A stretch of DNA of 64,000 nt from Haloarcula sp. DT43 (GTDB lineage: Archaea; Halobacteriota; Halobacteria; Halobacteriales; Haloarculaceae): assembly GCF_037078405.1 (NCBI RefSeq), contig NZ_JAYMGZ010000002.1, positions 1-64,000 of the forward strand. The letters run 5' to 3'. Each line of letters begins with the position of its first letter. Position 1 is the first letter of the stretch. The notes beneath the pieces were generated by a model, which was given only the letters and a program-made list of their open reading frames with translations, did no database searches and had not been told where the DNA came from. The translations under genes were made by a program, and so were the position numbers. Shown in pieces: positions 35,410-43,688 of the stretch.

Positions 35410-36381
35410 ATGACGGCGATTCAGCAGGTACTGTTCGAACTTGAGGAGCAGTATCTTGGACACCCGTATTTCGTCTCCGGAAACGCGTTGTTCAACGCCT
35501 TGGCGCGTCGTGTTGATGCGGAGACGCGTCAAGCCCTCCAGGTGAGTCACGGGGTGTTCGTGCCCGGCGAATATGGTGAGTACCCTGACGAAGCGTCACA
35601 GGACGGGTATGGGGGGAAGCTCGGCCAGTCATTGCCGGATGTTGAACGGTACGCGGACTTGTTCGTGTATCGGGATGCGGCGCAGCGCTGGTTGCTTGAT
35701 TCACGGCCGCGAGATGCGCATAATGCGTTCGATATTCAGCTGCACGGTGATCGAGTGGCGTTCGCGCCGACGTGTTGGTTCGGGCGGCCGTCGCACACGC
35801 AGAAGTCGAAGCGGTCGGTGTCGTGGTACGTCCAGTGCTACCTACACACGGGGCCGGGCGACGATGGTGTGGTTCCGGTTGATGAGGGTGTGCTTGACGA
35901 GTTGCGAGTCGGCGGTGCGCGGAACTACGGGTTTGGCGAGTTATCGCTCGTTGACACGCAAATCGTTGAGCTGGATGCGCTGGACTTCTCCCGGCTGCAG
36001 GGGGCGCAAGCGGACGGTGAGGCGTGTCGGCTTGAACTCGTGACGCCGTACGTCCTCGATACGGAGCATCCGAGTGGCGACGCGCAAGAGGTCCCGTGGT
36101 GGTGGCGTGTCGACACGGACGGGAGGACTCCTGGTTCGATGAGCGGGTTACGTCGCCGTGAGACGCGTTTCGTTGACGGGGCGGAGTCGTATACGGTGAG
36201 GGCGGTGGATCACGGGCAGGTCGTCGCGTATGCTGGTGATGATCCGGTGGCGACGGCACGAAACGGTATCTTGCGGGTCGGGACGCATTCCCGGCTCGGT
36301 TTCGGCGAGTTCAGGGTTCGCCCCCCGGGTGAGGATCGTGTGCCGGAGCGTCGTGCTGTTCGAACGGGTGGTGAGGCGTAG
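35410..36381 (+). CDS. Cas5-like RAMP protein of HRAMP
   Basis: 323 residues from the ATG at 35410 (MTAIQQVLFELEEQ); an earlier in-frame ATG at 35383 lies within the repeat region and is less likely. Two glycine-rich RAMP loops are visible, RVGGARNYGFGELSLV in the middle and RVGTHSRLGFGEFRV at the C-terminus, as in Cas5/Cas6-type double ferredoxin folds. Cas5 caps the 5' handle of a guide RNA, whereas Cas6 cuts repeats. A His in LQVSHGVFVPGEYG could be relevant if it processes RNA. It overlaps the next gene by 1 bp. Confidence 0.75.
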   Translation: MTAIQQVLFELEEQYLGHPYFVSGNALFNALARRVDAETRQALQVSHGVFVPGEYGEYPDEASQDGYGGKLGQSLPDVERYADLFVYRDAAQRWLLDSRPRDAHNAFDIQLHGDRVAFAPTCWFGRPSHTQKSKRSVSWYVQCYLHTGPGDDGVVPVDEGVLDELRVGGARNYGFGELSLVDTQIVELDALDFSRLQGAQADGEACRLELVTPYVLDTEHPSGDAQEVPWWWRVDTDGRTPGSMSGLRRRETRFVDGAESYTVRAVDHGQVVAYAGDDPVATARNGILRVGTHSRLGFGEFRVRPPGEDRVPERRAVRTGGEA

Positions 36382-37040
36382 TGTTGGAGCAGGTGGCGTT
36401 TGATATCGAGACGACTGGGTTTGATGTCACCGATGAGGTGACGGTGGTCGGGTTCGCGCTCTCGATGGGGGTGCAGGTGTTCGTCCAGACTGGGAATCGC
36501 CCAGTCGAGGATCTTCAGGCGACGGTGCAAGAGCAGGTGCCGGTGCACGTGGATGTCTCGACGCACATGTCTGAGGAAGAACTGCTCCGGGCTGTGACGG
36601 GGTTCGTTAAGGAGCGACTCAGCGGCTCGGACGTGTTACTCGTCGCGTATAATGGTGAGCGGTGGAACGGCGGATTCGATCTACCGTTCCTCCGTACGCG
36701 ATACGCCGAGCGCGACCTGGCGTGGCCGTTCGTGGATGTGCCGTACGCGGACGTGCTTCCGGTCGTCACTGACCGATTCAATACGTGCGTCGACGGCGAC
36801 GACCAGCAAGACTTGGAGGGCGTGTACGGCCTGTTGTGCGACGGTGAGTACGCCGACGTAGACCCATTCGATGAGAGTAGTGATGCAGTGCCGGCGTTCG
36901 AGAACGGTTGGTTTGAGGAACTGGTGCAGCACAACGTCGCGGATGTGCTGCGGACGCGGGCCTTAGGCCGGGTCGCTGAACGGTACTGTAGCAAGTCAGA
37001 GTTCCAAGTGAAGTCACTCACGCCGACCAGGGAGGTATAA
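36381..37040 (+). CDS. DEDDh-type exonuclease of the HRAMP operon
   Basis: 219 residues of the RNase H-like DEDD family. Motif I is VAFDIETTG (D8, E10), motif II is VAYNGERWNGGFDLPFL, and motif III is QHNVADVLRTR, the HxxxD form. The GTG start shares its G with the Cas5-like stop TAG, so the gene is firmly in the operon. It could degrade target nucleic acid or trim a guide RNA 3' end. The related protein at 13100-13837 has a Tyr in motif III and a different neighbourhood. Confidence 0.82.
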   Translation: MLEQVAFDIETTGFDVTDEVTVVGFALSMGVQVFVQTGNRPVEDLQATVQEQVPVHVDVSTHMSEEELLRAVTGFVKERLSGSDVLLVAYNGERWNGGFDLPFLRTRYAERDLAWPFVDVPYADVLPVVTDRFNTCVDGDDQQDLEGVYGLLCDGEYADVDPFDESSDAVPAFENGWFEELVQHNVADVLRTRALGRVAERYCSKSEFQVKSLTPTREV

Positions 37041-37229
37041 CATGAGTCGTATTCATTCAGCCGCGAGGCCAAGCGAGCGGAGAGGTGGGTTCAGCTCCTC
37101 GTGGAGTCCGGGATGATCGGTGACTCTTGGTTTCGGTGGGAGCGCTGGCTGGGTGCCTGCGGATTGAAGCGATACATCACTCACTTCCCGGGAGCGTCGA
37201 CGAGCAACCGATCAACGAGAGTACGAAGC

Positions 37230-38279
37230 ATGACAGAGACGACGGCACAACTGAACGGGGAATCGAGCGGTGAACGAACAGATAGCGGCGGGTCTGACCG
37301 GATTGGACACTGTGAGTGTCACGAGACGGTTGACCCGGATACGCGGGAAGATGTCTTGGAGGAGTACAAGCATCGGTGCCAGTCGTGTGGGCGTTGCGGG
37401 CCCGAGGAAGGCGGGTTGGCGACATTGCATGTCCATCATATTGAGCGGAATCCGGACGAGATGGATGAGCACGCGATGGAGAACTTGACGCTGATGTGCC
37501 GGCCGTGCCACAGTTGGCTCCATCAGCAGGCAACGCCGGGTGAATCGCCAGTGACAATTACGGACGCGGACCGGAGCGTCCTGTTGCCACAAGACATTGA
37601 GGTACTGCAATTCCTCGCGGCGCATGGGCCGAGCCGGACTGGGGAGGTTGCATCCGGGATGACTGCAGATCTGTCTGTCTCGTCGGTCCGGGAACGACTC
37701 TGGGTGCTGATGGGACTGGACAATCGTATCGAGTCGCGTGACCGGCAGATCGTCGATAAGGACATCGAGACCGGGGAGTGGGGGCTTCTCGATCAGATCG
37801 AGAACTCAGCTCGCGGGCATATCCCTGACGACCAGCAATTGCTGCTGCAACGGATGGAAGACGAGCAGGTGCGACGCGCACTCGACCGTGGCTGCGACCG
37901 GCACGCCGTGATGGACGTCCTCGGGATTTCGCGGCGCTCAACGTTCAATAAGGTCAAGCGAGCGTACGCGTATGATTTCCCGCTCGACGCGTTCAGTCGC
38001 GGCGGGCGTCCCACGGACTCTCGGCCGGAACAGAGTTCAGCTGCGGCTGAAAGCGAGTCTGATCAACAGCAACGGCTTGATGACGTCGCTGAGCCAGAGA
38101 GTCCTGACCTGGGCCGGACTGAGACGTGGGGCACACCTGAGTCGAACTCGGCGGGGGAAGCACCGCGGGATAGTGATCAGCGAAATGGGCGAGCAGGAGA
38201 CGACGGGATGAGTGACGAACTGCGGACAAACCTACAGCAAGCTATCGAGTCCTTACAGGACATCAACACGGCACTCTGA
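37230..38279 (+). CDS. HNH endonuclease with C-terminal HTH
   Basis: 349 residues from the ATG at 37230. An HNH nuclease lies at about residues 30-100: CQSCGRCGPE, LHVHHIERNPD, ENLTLMCRPCHSWLH. A helix-turn-helix-like part follows near 200-250 (HAVMDVLGISRRSTFNKVKRAYAY), then a disordered tail. It is 190 bp after the DEDDh gene on the same strand. The 190-bp interval keeps an open frame without an ATG whose translation looks protein-like (SREAKRAERWVQLL), possibly an older N-terminus or a remnant of another gene. Nuclease genes of this kind accompany HRAMP loci. Confidence 0.75.
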   Translation: MTETTAQLNGESSGERTDSGGSDRIGHCECHETVDPDTREDVLEEYKHRCQSCGRCGPEEGGLATLHVHHIERNPDEMDEHAMENLTLMCRPCHSWLHQQATPGESPVTITDADRSVLLPQDIEVLQFLAAHGPSRTGEVASGMTADLSVSSVRERLWVLMGLDNRIESRDRQIVDKDIETGEWGLLDQIENSARGHIPDDQQLLLQRMEDEQVRRALDRGCDRHAVMDVLGISRRSTFNKVKRAYAYDFPLDAFSRGGRPTDSRPEQSSAAAESESDQQQRLDDVAEPESPDLGRTETWGTPESNSAGEAPRDSDQRNGRAGDDGMSDELRTNLQQAIESLQDINTAL

Positions 38280-38321
38280 TGAACGAATAGATAATTATCT
38301 TCTTATTATGTGATATAGGAT

Positions 38322-39530
38322 ATGGAGTGTACGGACTGCGGAGCAGCCTTGAGTGATTTCATGGCTGAAATGGTTTCCATTGGCCGTATAGATGTACTGC
38401 GGTGCTTTTCGTGCTACTTGGAAGGCCCCTCAATTGCGATGGAATATGACGATATCGAACCTCGTGTCCTGGACAAATCTGTTCCGATGATGAGGGAGGC
38501 GCTCTCAGATACGCTCTCGATCAAGCTCGATGTCCTCTTCGAGACGAATCCTGCTGAAGGCGTTGTGGTCTTTACTCAGACAGTTGATGACGCGGGTGTC
38601 CTTCGTACTCAGTTCCTAGAGTCCGCGTTTGGGCCGTATATCGAAGAGATTCATAGTACTTCTCTTGCTGCTGTGTACTCAGACGGGTATGAACAACTCG
38701 CGTGGGATGCGGCAAATTGGCAACATGATCCGTATAGACGTATGCACCGGAACGAGCCCGAATACAATCTGGTTAGCGGGGTTCCCTGCATTCTTGACGC
38801 ACATCGGTTTATGAGTGAAGAGACAAGGGAGAGTGTCGCAGTGGATCTGCGCGGCGAGTTCTTTGAACGAGTCGGCAAGGAGGGATTCGATTCACTTACA
38901 GATGTACGTGGGACTGTTGAGGAGAAATTCCCGTTCGTCGCAGAAACGAGTTCGTTCGTGACTTCGAAAGTCGTGGAATACTATCGCCGGAATCCGGAAT
39001 ACATTCCGACCACGTTTGCGACCTATGATGAGTCTGACTCCGCTCACTCTACGCGGGAGGTCGCCTCCCGGGCTGAGCTAGAGCGCATATACGAGGAGGA
39101 GGAGGTTGAGGACACAGACACCTACCAAGATGAGATTATCGCCCTGTTAGAAGCTGCTGAGGGAGCGCGTTCATCTGATATTGCAGAAGTGGTTGGGTGC
39201 TCAGTGGGGCACGCGCGCCGATTCACGTACGATCCCTCAACGGAGACAGCTTTTCGTAAGGACTGGTCGAAAGCTGCTGAGTCAGAAAAGGTATCTCCAG
39301 CGAAGCGAGATCGGATCATCGAACGGGACGGAGAGTGTCGCCGCTGTGGGTGCTCAGAGGAACTCCGCGTTCATCATATCGTTCCGATTGCGCTTGGAGG
39401 AGAATCAGAGTCTGAGAACCTGGTGACACTCTGTGAGGAGTGCCATCAGGATGCTCATAGTGGTGCGTATAATCCTCCGACGACGGTATACGATGGGCCT
39501 GATGAATTCGAAGATTGGGTATCTGAGTGA
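38322..39530 (+). CDS. HNH endonuclease with N-terminal zinc ribbon
   Basis: 402 residues. The N-terminus has CTDCGAAL and RCFSCYLEG, a zinc ribbon. The middle (~200 residues) is unrecognised. A winged-helix-like region (ALLEAAEGARSSDIAEVVGC) precedes the C-terminal HNH domain with CRRCGCSEE, RVHHIVPIALGG and NLVTLCEECHQDAH. It is 42 bp after the HNH-HTH gene and could belong to the same unit, or be a separate restriction-like nuclease. Confidence 0.75.
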   Translation: MECTDCGAALSDFMAEMVSIGRIDVLRCFSCYLEGPSIAMEYDDIEPRVLDKSVPMMREALSDTLSIKLDVLFETNPAEGVVVFTQTVDDAGVLRTQFLESAFGPYIEEIHSTSLAAVYSDGYEQLAWDAANWQHDPYRRMHRNEPEYNLVSGVPCILDAHRFMSEETRESVAVDLRGEFFERVGKEGFDSLTDVRGTVEEKFPFVAETSSFVTSKVVEYYRRNPEYIPTTFATYDESDSAHSTREVASRAELERIYEEEEVEDTDTYQDEIIALLEAAEGARSSDIAEVVGCSVGHARRFTYDPSTETAFRKDWSKAAESEKVSPAKRDRIIERDGECRRCGCSEELRVHHIVPIALGGESESENLVTLCEECHQDAHSGAYNPPTTVYDGPDEFEDWVSE

Positions 39531-39609
39531 ATGATGTTCTCTAAGAAGGAGGGATAGAGGAAAGTGATGGCGGCGTCACTTTGATTTCCACCGTGGGTGA
39601 CTGTATCGT

Positions 39610-40965
39610 ATGACTCGAAGTATCGAGACAGAATTAGCGACGGTACGGCAGCAGCTTGCTGCACTTCCGGAGGCGGAGCAACCCCCACCGACTTCGCTGC
39701 AGGTGCTTGGCCGAAGTTCGCAGGAGCGGGACTGGCAGCAGTTTCTCGTTCATTTCTTGACGCCGGATGCACCGCATGGTCTCGAACACGCCGTGTTAGA
39801 ACACGTATTGGCGGCGTTGTCTGATCGAGATGATCTGGAGTTCGGGTTTTCTCGGTTCGATATCGACGATATCCAGGTCGCCCAGGAGGTGTCTACGTCG
39901 GACGGGATCCCAGATGTGGTGTTGTGGGCGTCCGACGAGTGGTTCATTTGCTGGGAGCTGAAGGTTCACGCATCAGAAGGGCAAGACCAGACAGAACGGT
40001 ACGTCGGCGTTGATTCGTTCGACGGGATTGGGGTTGACAAGTCCGAGGTACCATCCGACGGCCAGCACTACGTCTTCTTGGCCCCGGAATCCGCGTCATC
40101 ACCAGCCGCTGAGGAATTTGTGCATGTTTCGTGGGAGTGGCTGGCTGCAGAACTTCAGTCGTTCTTGATCGAGAGCTACGACGAGTACCCGGCACGAACT
40201 ACGGCGCAGTTGAAGGACTTCGTCGACACGATTCGGAGTGAACTCACGATGACAGATTATCAAGAGAATCAGCAAGAGAAGGTGGAATTGTACGTCGAGA
40301 ACTACGGCGTGATCTCGGAGTTAGAGACAGCGTTTGAGGAAGAGTGGTCGGAGTTTGAAGCGACGTGGGGAAGACGGGTGGCGCAGACGCTGACGGGTGC
40401 GGAGCTTATTGAAGATGCGGATGTGCCGGAGGAGTACGCTGCGGTTCGGGTGCCGATGGGGACGGGTGACCGCCGACAGTGGACGTTCCGGCAGGGGAAG
40501 TCAGATTGGTCGTGGCTATTCCCTCGGGAGTGGTGGACGAAGCTAGATGAGGATCGCCCAGTTTCGGATGCGACCAAACCGAATGCACGGGTTGGGCTGG
40601 TCCACCGACTTGACCGGCATCGAACGGAGGCAGTCCGCGATCATACCTTGGTTGTCTACCTTCGAAATGCACCGTCAGGCCACGATAGCTTCTACAATAA
40701 TTTCGCAGCGCGATTCAGTGACGCCAATACGGAGGTCGCAGAGGCGATTGAAGAGACGAATTTCACGATTACGGGGAACAAGTCGAATCTCCTCCGTGCT
40801 GAGTACAACATCAACGTTGATGCCCACGCTGACTTCTTCGACGCGTACGTTGCAGCCCTATCAGAAGCCATCCAGGAGATCGTCACCGAAAACTCTGAGC
40901 TGGTCGAAATTATTGACCGCCTGTATAAAATGACAGTTGCGGAAGACGTGACGGTGGAAACGTGA
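39610..40965 (+). CDS. PD-(D/E)XK nuclease family protein
   Basis: 451 residues. The core SDGIPDVVLWASDEWFICWELKV followed by SEGQDQTERYV gives the D...ExK pattern plus the Gln-containing helix typical of PD-(D/E)XK nucleases. The remaining ~300 residues are mixed helix and strand with no recognised domain. It is preceded by a 79-bp gap. It resembles stand-alone proteins of defence islands whose targets are unknown. Confidence 0.75.
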   Translation: MTRSIETELATVRQQLAALPEAEQPPPTSLQVLGRSSQERDWQQFLVHFLTPDAPHGLEHAVLEHVLAALSDRDDLEFGFSRFDIDDIQVAQEVSTSDGIPDVVLWASDEWFICWELKVHASEGQDQTERYVGVDSFDGIGVDKSEVPSDGQHYVFLAPESASSPAAEEFVHVSWEWLAAELQSFLIESYDEYPARTTAQLKDFVDTIRSELTMTDYQENQQEKVELYVENYGVISELETAFEEEWSEFEATWGRRVAQTLTGAELIEDADVPEEYAAVRVPMGTGDRRQWTFRQGKSDWSWLFPREWWTKLDEDRPVSDATKPNARVGLVHRLDRHRTEAVRDHTLVVYLRNAPSGHDSFYNNFAARFSDANTEVAEAIEETNFTITGNKSNLLRAEYNINVDAHADFFDAYVAALSEAIQEIVTENSELVEIIDRLYKMTVAEDVTVET

Positions 40966-41071
40966 GTGATTCGGCCAGTCATAGCTGTGACTTTCGGCTC
41001 TATTCTTTGACTGAAACGTTTGGAGAGGTTCTGTGATGAGTGCTGGCTAACCGGGTGAAAAGACAAAACGG

Positions 41072-41689
41072 TTAGACCTTGAGTAGGTGGTCGTAGACTC
41101 TCTCGGTCGTCTGAATACTTCGGTGACGGAGTCTGTTCCGGACATCGTACAGCGTGTTTCCATCTTCTTCGTTCATCATTCGATAAGCAACGCCGTGCCT
41201 CAGGGCGTGGGGTGTGACGTCACTTGAGTCGCCTCTACTCCCGTCGAGTTTGTAGGGTCGAATCCCGGCCTCCTCGGCGATCTTGTGAAGCATGTTCCGT
41301 ACACCTTGTTCGCTGATGCGCTCGGAGGAGCGAGAGGGGAAGAGTGCTGGCGTGTCTTTCCATCGGTTGGTGAGGTACGCTGAGAGCAGCCGTGTTGTGT
41401 CGTCGGCGAGTTCGAGGGTCACTGGTGGTGGCGAGTTTTGGTTGGGGTAGTCTTTCTGCAGTTCCGTGGGGAGGTAGAGCTCCGAGTTGTTGTTCCGGAG
41501 TAGTTCGACATCGACCTGGACGAGTTCGCCTACCCGGAGCCCCGTATCGTACATCGTCGTAACGATTGCTTCGTTTCGCTGTTGGAGATAGTCTGCACCA
41601 GCGGAGTAACATGCCGACCGGAGCGATTCGACTTGATCAGGTGTCACCCATACTTTCGCCCGAACTTGGGAATTTGCATATTCGCCCAT
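41072..41689 (-). CDS. Compact tyrosine recombinase (XerC/D-like)
   Basis: 205 residues, essentially a catalytic domain: TGLRVGELVQVDV (first Arg), TPHALRHGVAYRMM (HxxR), LRHRSIQTTERVYDHL (His/Arg and nucleophile Tyr). The usual N-terminal SAM-like core-binding domain is missing or reduced to ~25 residues. The active residues are intact. It reads away from a perfect 14-8-14 inverted repeat 44 bp upstream of its start, which is the obvious candidate for its recombination site. It may be a plasmid-type resolvase or an invertase rather than an integrase. Confidence 0.85.
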   Translation of the reverse strand: MGEYANSQVRAKVWVTPDQVESLRSACYSAGADYLQQRNEAIVTTMYDTGLRVGELVQVDVELLRNNNSELYLPTELQKDYPNQNSPPPVTLELADDTTRLLSAYLTNRWKDTPALFPSRSSERISEQGVRNMLHKIAEEAGIRPYKLDGSRGDSSDVTPHALRHGVAYRMMNEEDGNTLYDVRNRLRHRSIQTTERVYDHLLKV

Positions 41690-41732
41690 CCTAAGTAAAC
41701 CTCTTTATAAATGATAGTGGGCTACAGCCACT

Positions 41733-41768
41733 TGAACTTTGGAGTCCACAAGTAGACTCCAAAGTTCA
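41733..41768. repeat. Perfect 14-8-14 inverted repeat (lox/FRT-like site)
   Basis: The left arm TGAACTTTGGAGTC (41733-41746) and the right arm GACTCCAAAGTTCA (41755-41768) are exact inverse complements, separated by the asymmetric 8-mer CACAAGTA. Arms of 13-14 bp around an 8-bp spacer are the architecture of recombination cores such as loxP and FRT. It lies between the divergent recombinase and AbrB-like genes. A hairpin-forming regulatory site is the alternative. No second copy was seen by eye in the window. Confidence 0.65.
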
Positions 41769-41866
41769 TTAGAGAAAAATCGTGCCCAGTCATATTTGTC
41801 GATACTACGTAGAAGACGTGAGTTGTATGGGGACTACGAAACAAGTACTGAATAGGAGCGCAAAGA

Positions 41867-42145
41867 ATGTTTGAGGATGAGGGTGAAGAGGAGGTCGTAC
41901 GGTCTGCAAGAATCACTCGACACCGTGACGGAACGCCGGTTGGGACGGGCATTCATCTCACCGCCACCGATCTTCTTCAATTGGGAATTGATCCGGTTGA
42001 CACAGACGTCGTAGATATTAGAATCCAAGATGGATCTCTTCACATGATTCCGGGTGATGGTGAACCAGTGATTATCGAACGAGGAGCGTCTGAGGCAAAG
42101 AAAGAAGAGTGGCAGGAAGCGAAAGCAGTCTACGATACAGGTTAA
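41867..42145 (+). CDS. Possible AbrB-like small regulator
   Basis: 92 residues. The segment ARITRHRDGTPVGTGIHL TATDLLQLGIDPVDTDVVDIRI looks like a swapped-hairpin AbrB/SpoVT fold, and a charged helical tail follows. No toxin gene is coupled to it: the next gene is convergent, with a 4-bp overlap. It diverges from the tyrosine recombinase with the lox-like site in between, so it may control that promoter. The assignment is by pattern only. Confidence 0.55.
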   Translation: MFEDEGEEEVVRSARITRHRDGTPVGTGIHLTATDLLQLGIDPVDTDVVDIRIQDGSLHMIPGDGEPVIIERGASEAKKEEWQEAKAVYDTG

Positions 42146-42612
42146 GAGGGGTCGTCAAGTAGGCTATTCACTTTGTCGCGGAGGCTTGTGTTGTACTTCT
42201 CTGTAACTTCGAAGAGATTGTTCTGTACGACCATTTTGTAGAGATCCATGAACTCTACAAGCTCAACATCCATATCTGAGTGGTTCCGGTAAATCTTCTC
42301 TTCTTCTTGGGTCCGATTGCTTCCTTGTCCGTTTGTAACCAAGATCGCTTTTGTCGCGTTTACTCTGACCGCGACTCCAACGATTTCCCGAAGATGAATG
42401 GGTGCGATCCCTGACTTATCCTCAACCTGCTGCTTTACTGAAACCACTTGCAGCTTCTCATTTTTATACAGCTTGACGTCCATCCCGCCATCCTTCTTAC
42501 TCTGCGTTACCCGGGCGTCCCATCCCAACTCATCATAGATGTGGCCGACCACCTGTTCGAACTGTCGATCAGTAATCGCTTCAGACCACTCTCGAAACTC
42601 GTCTGGCTTCAT
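42142..42612 (-). CDS. Mrr-like restriction endonuclease domain protein
   Basis: 156 residues made of one Mrr catalytic domain: FEQVVGHIYDELGWDARVTQ, then DGGMDVKLY and VVSVKQQVE, giving the D...QxK-type PD-(D/E)XK site, and a C-terminal TKAILVTNG strand. Mrr-type enzymes cut modified DNA in type IV restriction. No separate DNA-reading winged domain is fused here, so specificity may come from elsewhere. It is AT-rich relative to neighbours. Confidence 0.82.
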   Translation of the reverse strand: MKPDEFREWSEAITDRQFEQVVGHIYDELGWDARVTQSKKDGGMDVKLYKNEKLQVVSVKQQVEDKSGIAPIHLREIVGVAVRVNATKAILVTNGQGSNRTQEEEKIYRNHSDMDVELVEFMDLYKMVVQNNLFEVTEKYNTSLRDKVNSLLDDPS

Positions 42613-42831
42613 CGTGCTTGGGGCTGCTTTACCACTTAGAAATTACACAGTTGGATCAATTAAAACCCTACTTCCCCAGAAGTGCACCATTCCCTGCTAT
42701 CAACTATTACTGTGTGAATAGTCTGAGACAGATACACGAGACTGACGACACATTCCGGATACGGGCCAAGTGAAGTAATAGTATGAGAAGCCTTGAACCG
42801 CATCAGAACTATGGGATGCTTAGCAGACTGT

Positions 42832-42851
42832 AGAATTATCCACACAATTCT
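42832..42851. promoter_or_regulatory. Inverted repeat upstream of 42895
   Basis: AGAATT (42832-42837) and AATTCT (42846-42851) flank an 8-nt spacer, 44-63 bp before the ATG at 42895. The surrounding gap (42613-42894) is AT-rich and holds no other gene-like feature. It may be an operator for the gene downstream. Confidence 0.3.
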
Positions 42852-42894
42852 GTGACCGGTAAGATTGTACGTCACAACTCGCAACTAACAACTT

Positions 42895-43617
42895 ATGAAA
42901 TTCAGCGGGAACATTCTTATCGAGTATGCTGATACTGAGGTCCAAACGCACTGGCTAGAGCGAGCCGGACCAAAATTGATTCTCGATATCGACGACATCA
43001 GTACATTGGATAGAGAAATCGAGAACACCATAGAACAGTATATTGCGAACACAGGAATACACTATGTGGACGACTTTGCTGGTGGGAATAACTGGGTAAC
43101 TTGTCAATTTGGACGTATTGAAGTACCTATCGATAGGTGGCATTGCAAAATCACGGGGGATAATTGTCCTATCCAAGCGAAAATCGATCTAACCGATAAG
43201 CAGCGCTTCCTCCAGGGATGTAACATAGAAACTTGCGAAGGGGCTGTCAAAAAGAGGTATGATCGCAATGCAAACGAGTTCAAAGAAGACATTTGGAGTA
43301 CGGTAACAGACGGTGATTACGAGGGACACCATCACCATCCAGGAACAGCACCTTGCTCTTTCTGTGAAGATGACAATCTCCGTGATACGTATCACCTTCC
43401 CTGGGAAATGACGCGGCTCACCGACCACATCAGTGATTACGAGACTGCTCGTACATCTGTAGAACTATTACAAGAAGGAGTGGCGTATAAACTCGGGAAC
43501 GCTATCTGTTCAACGTGCTTTGTATCCTTGGAGGATTCTTATCCGGAGATAGATCTCAGTGAATACGGGATTGATCTGAATGAGTATGACACCGTTGAAT
43601 ACACGTTCAAGCCATAA
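42895..43617 (+). CDS. Hypothetical Cys/His-rich protein
   Basis: 240 residues with several metal-binding-like pairs: WHCKITGDNCP, GCNIETCEG, the sequence EGHHHHPGTAPCSFC, and NAICSTCFVS. This suggests two or more zinc sites. No enzymatic motif is evident. It stands alone between two gene pairs on the other strand. Codon use is AT-rich, as in the Mrr-like gene. Confidence 0.55.
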   Translation: MKFSGNILIEYADTEVQTHWLERAGPKLILDIDDISTLDREIENTIEQYIANTGIHYVDDFAGGNNWVTCQFGRIEVPIDRWHCKITGDNCPIQAKIDLTDKQRFLQGCNIETCEGAVKKRYDRNANEFKEDIWSTVTDGDYEGHHHHPGTAPCSFCEDDNLRDTYHLPWEMTRLTDHISDYETARTSVELLQEGVAYKLGNAICSTCFVSLEDSYPEIDLSEYGIDLNEYDTVEYTFKP

Positions 43618-43688
43618 TTCTGTACGTTGTCGAGACGGACGGATCAAGCCAAATCTACTTTCCAACCGCCTGCTCTCTTGGAAGAGGA

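Noticed and set aside
32928-37040. Standard type IV or type I CRISPR-Cas locus
   Set aside because: No DinG, Cas3, Cas1, Cas2 or canonical array is present; the gene set fits HRAMP better.
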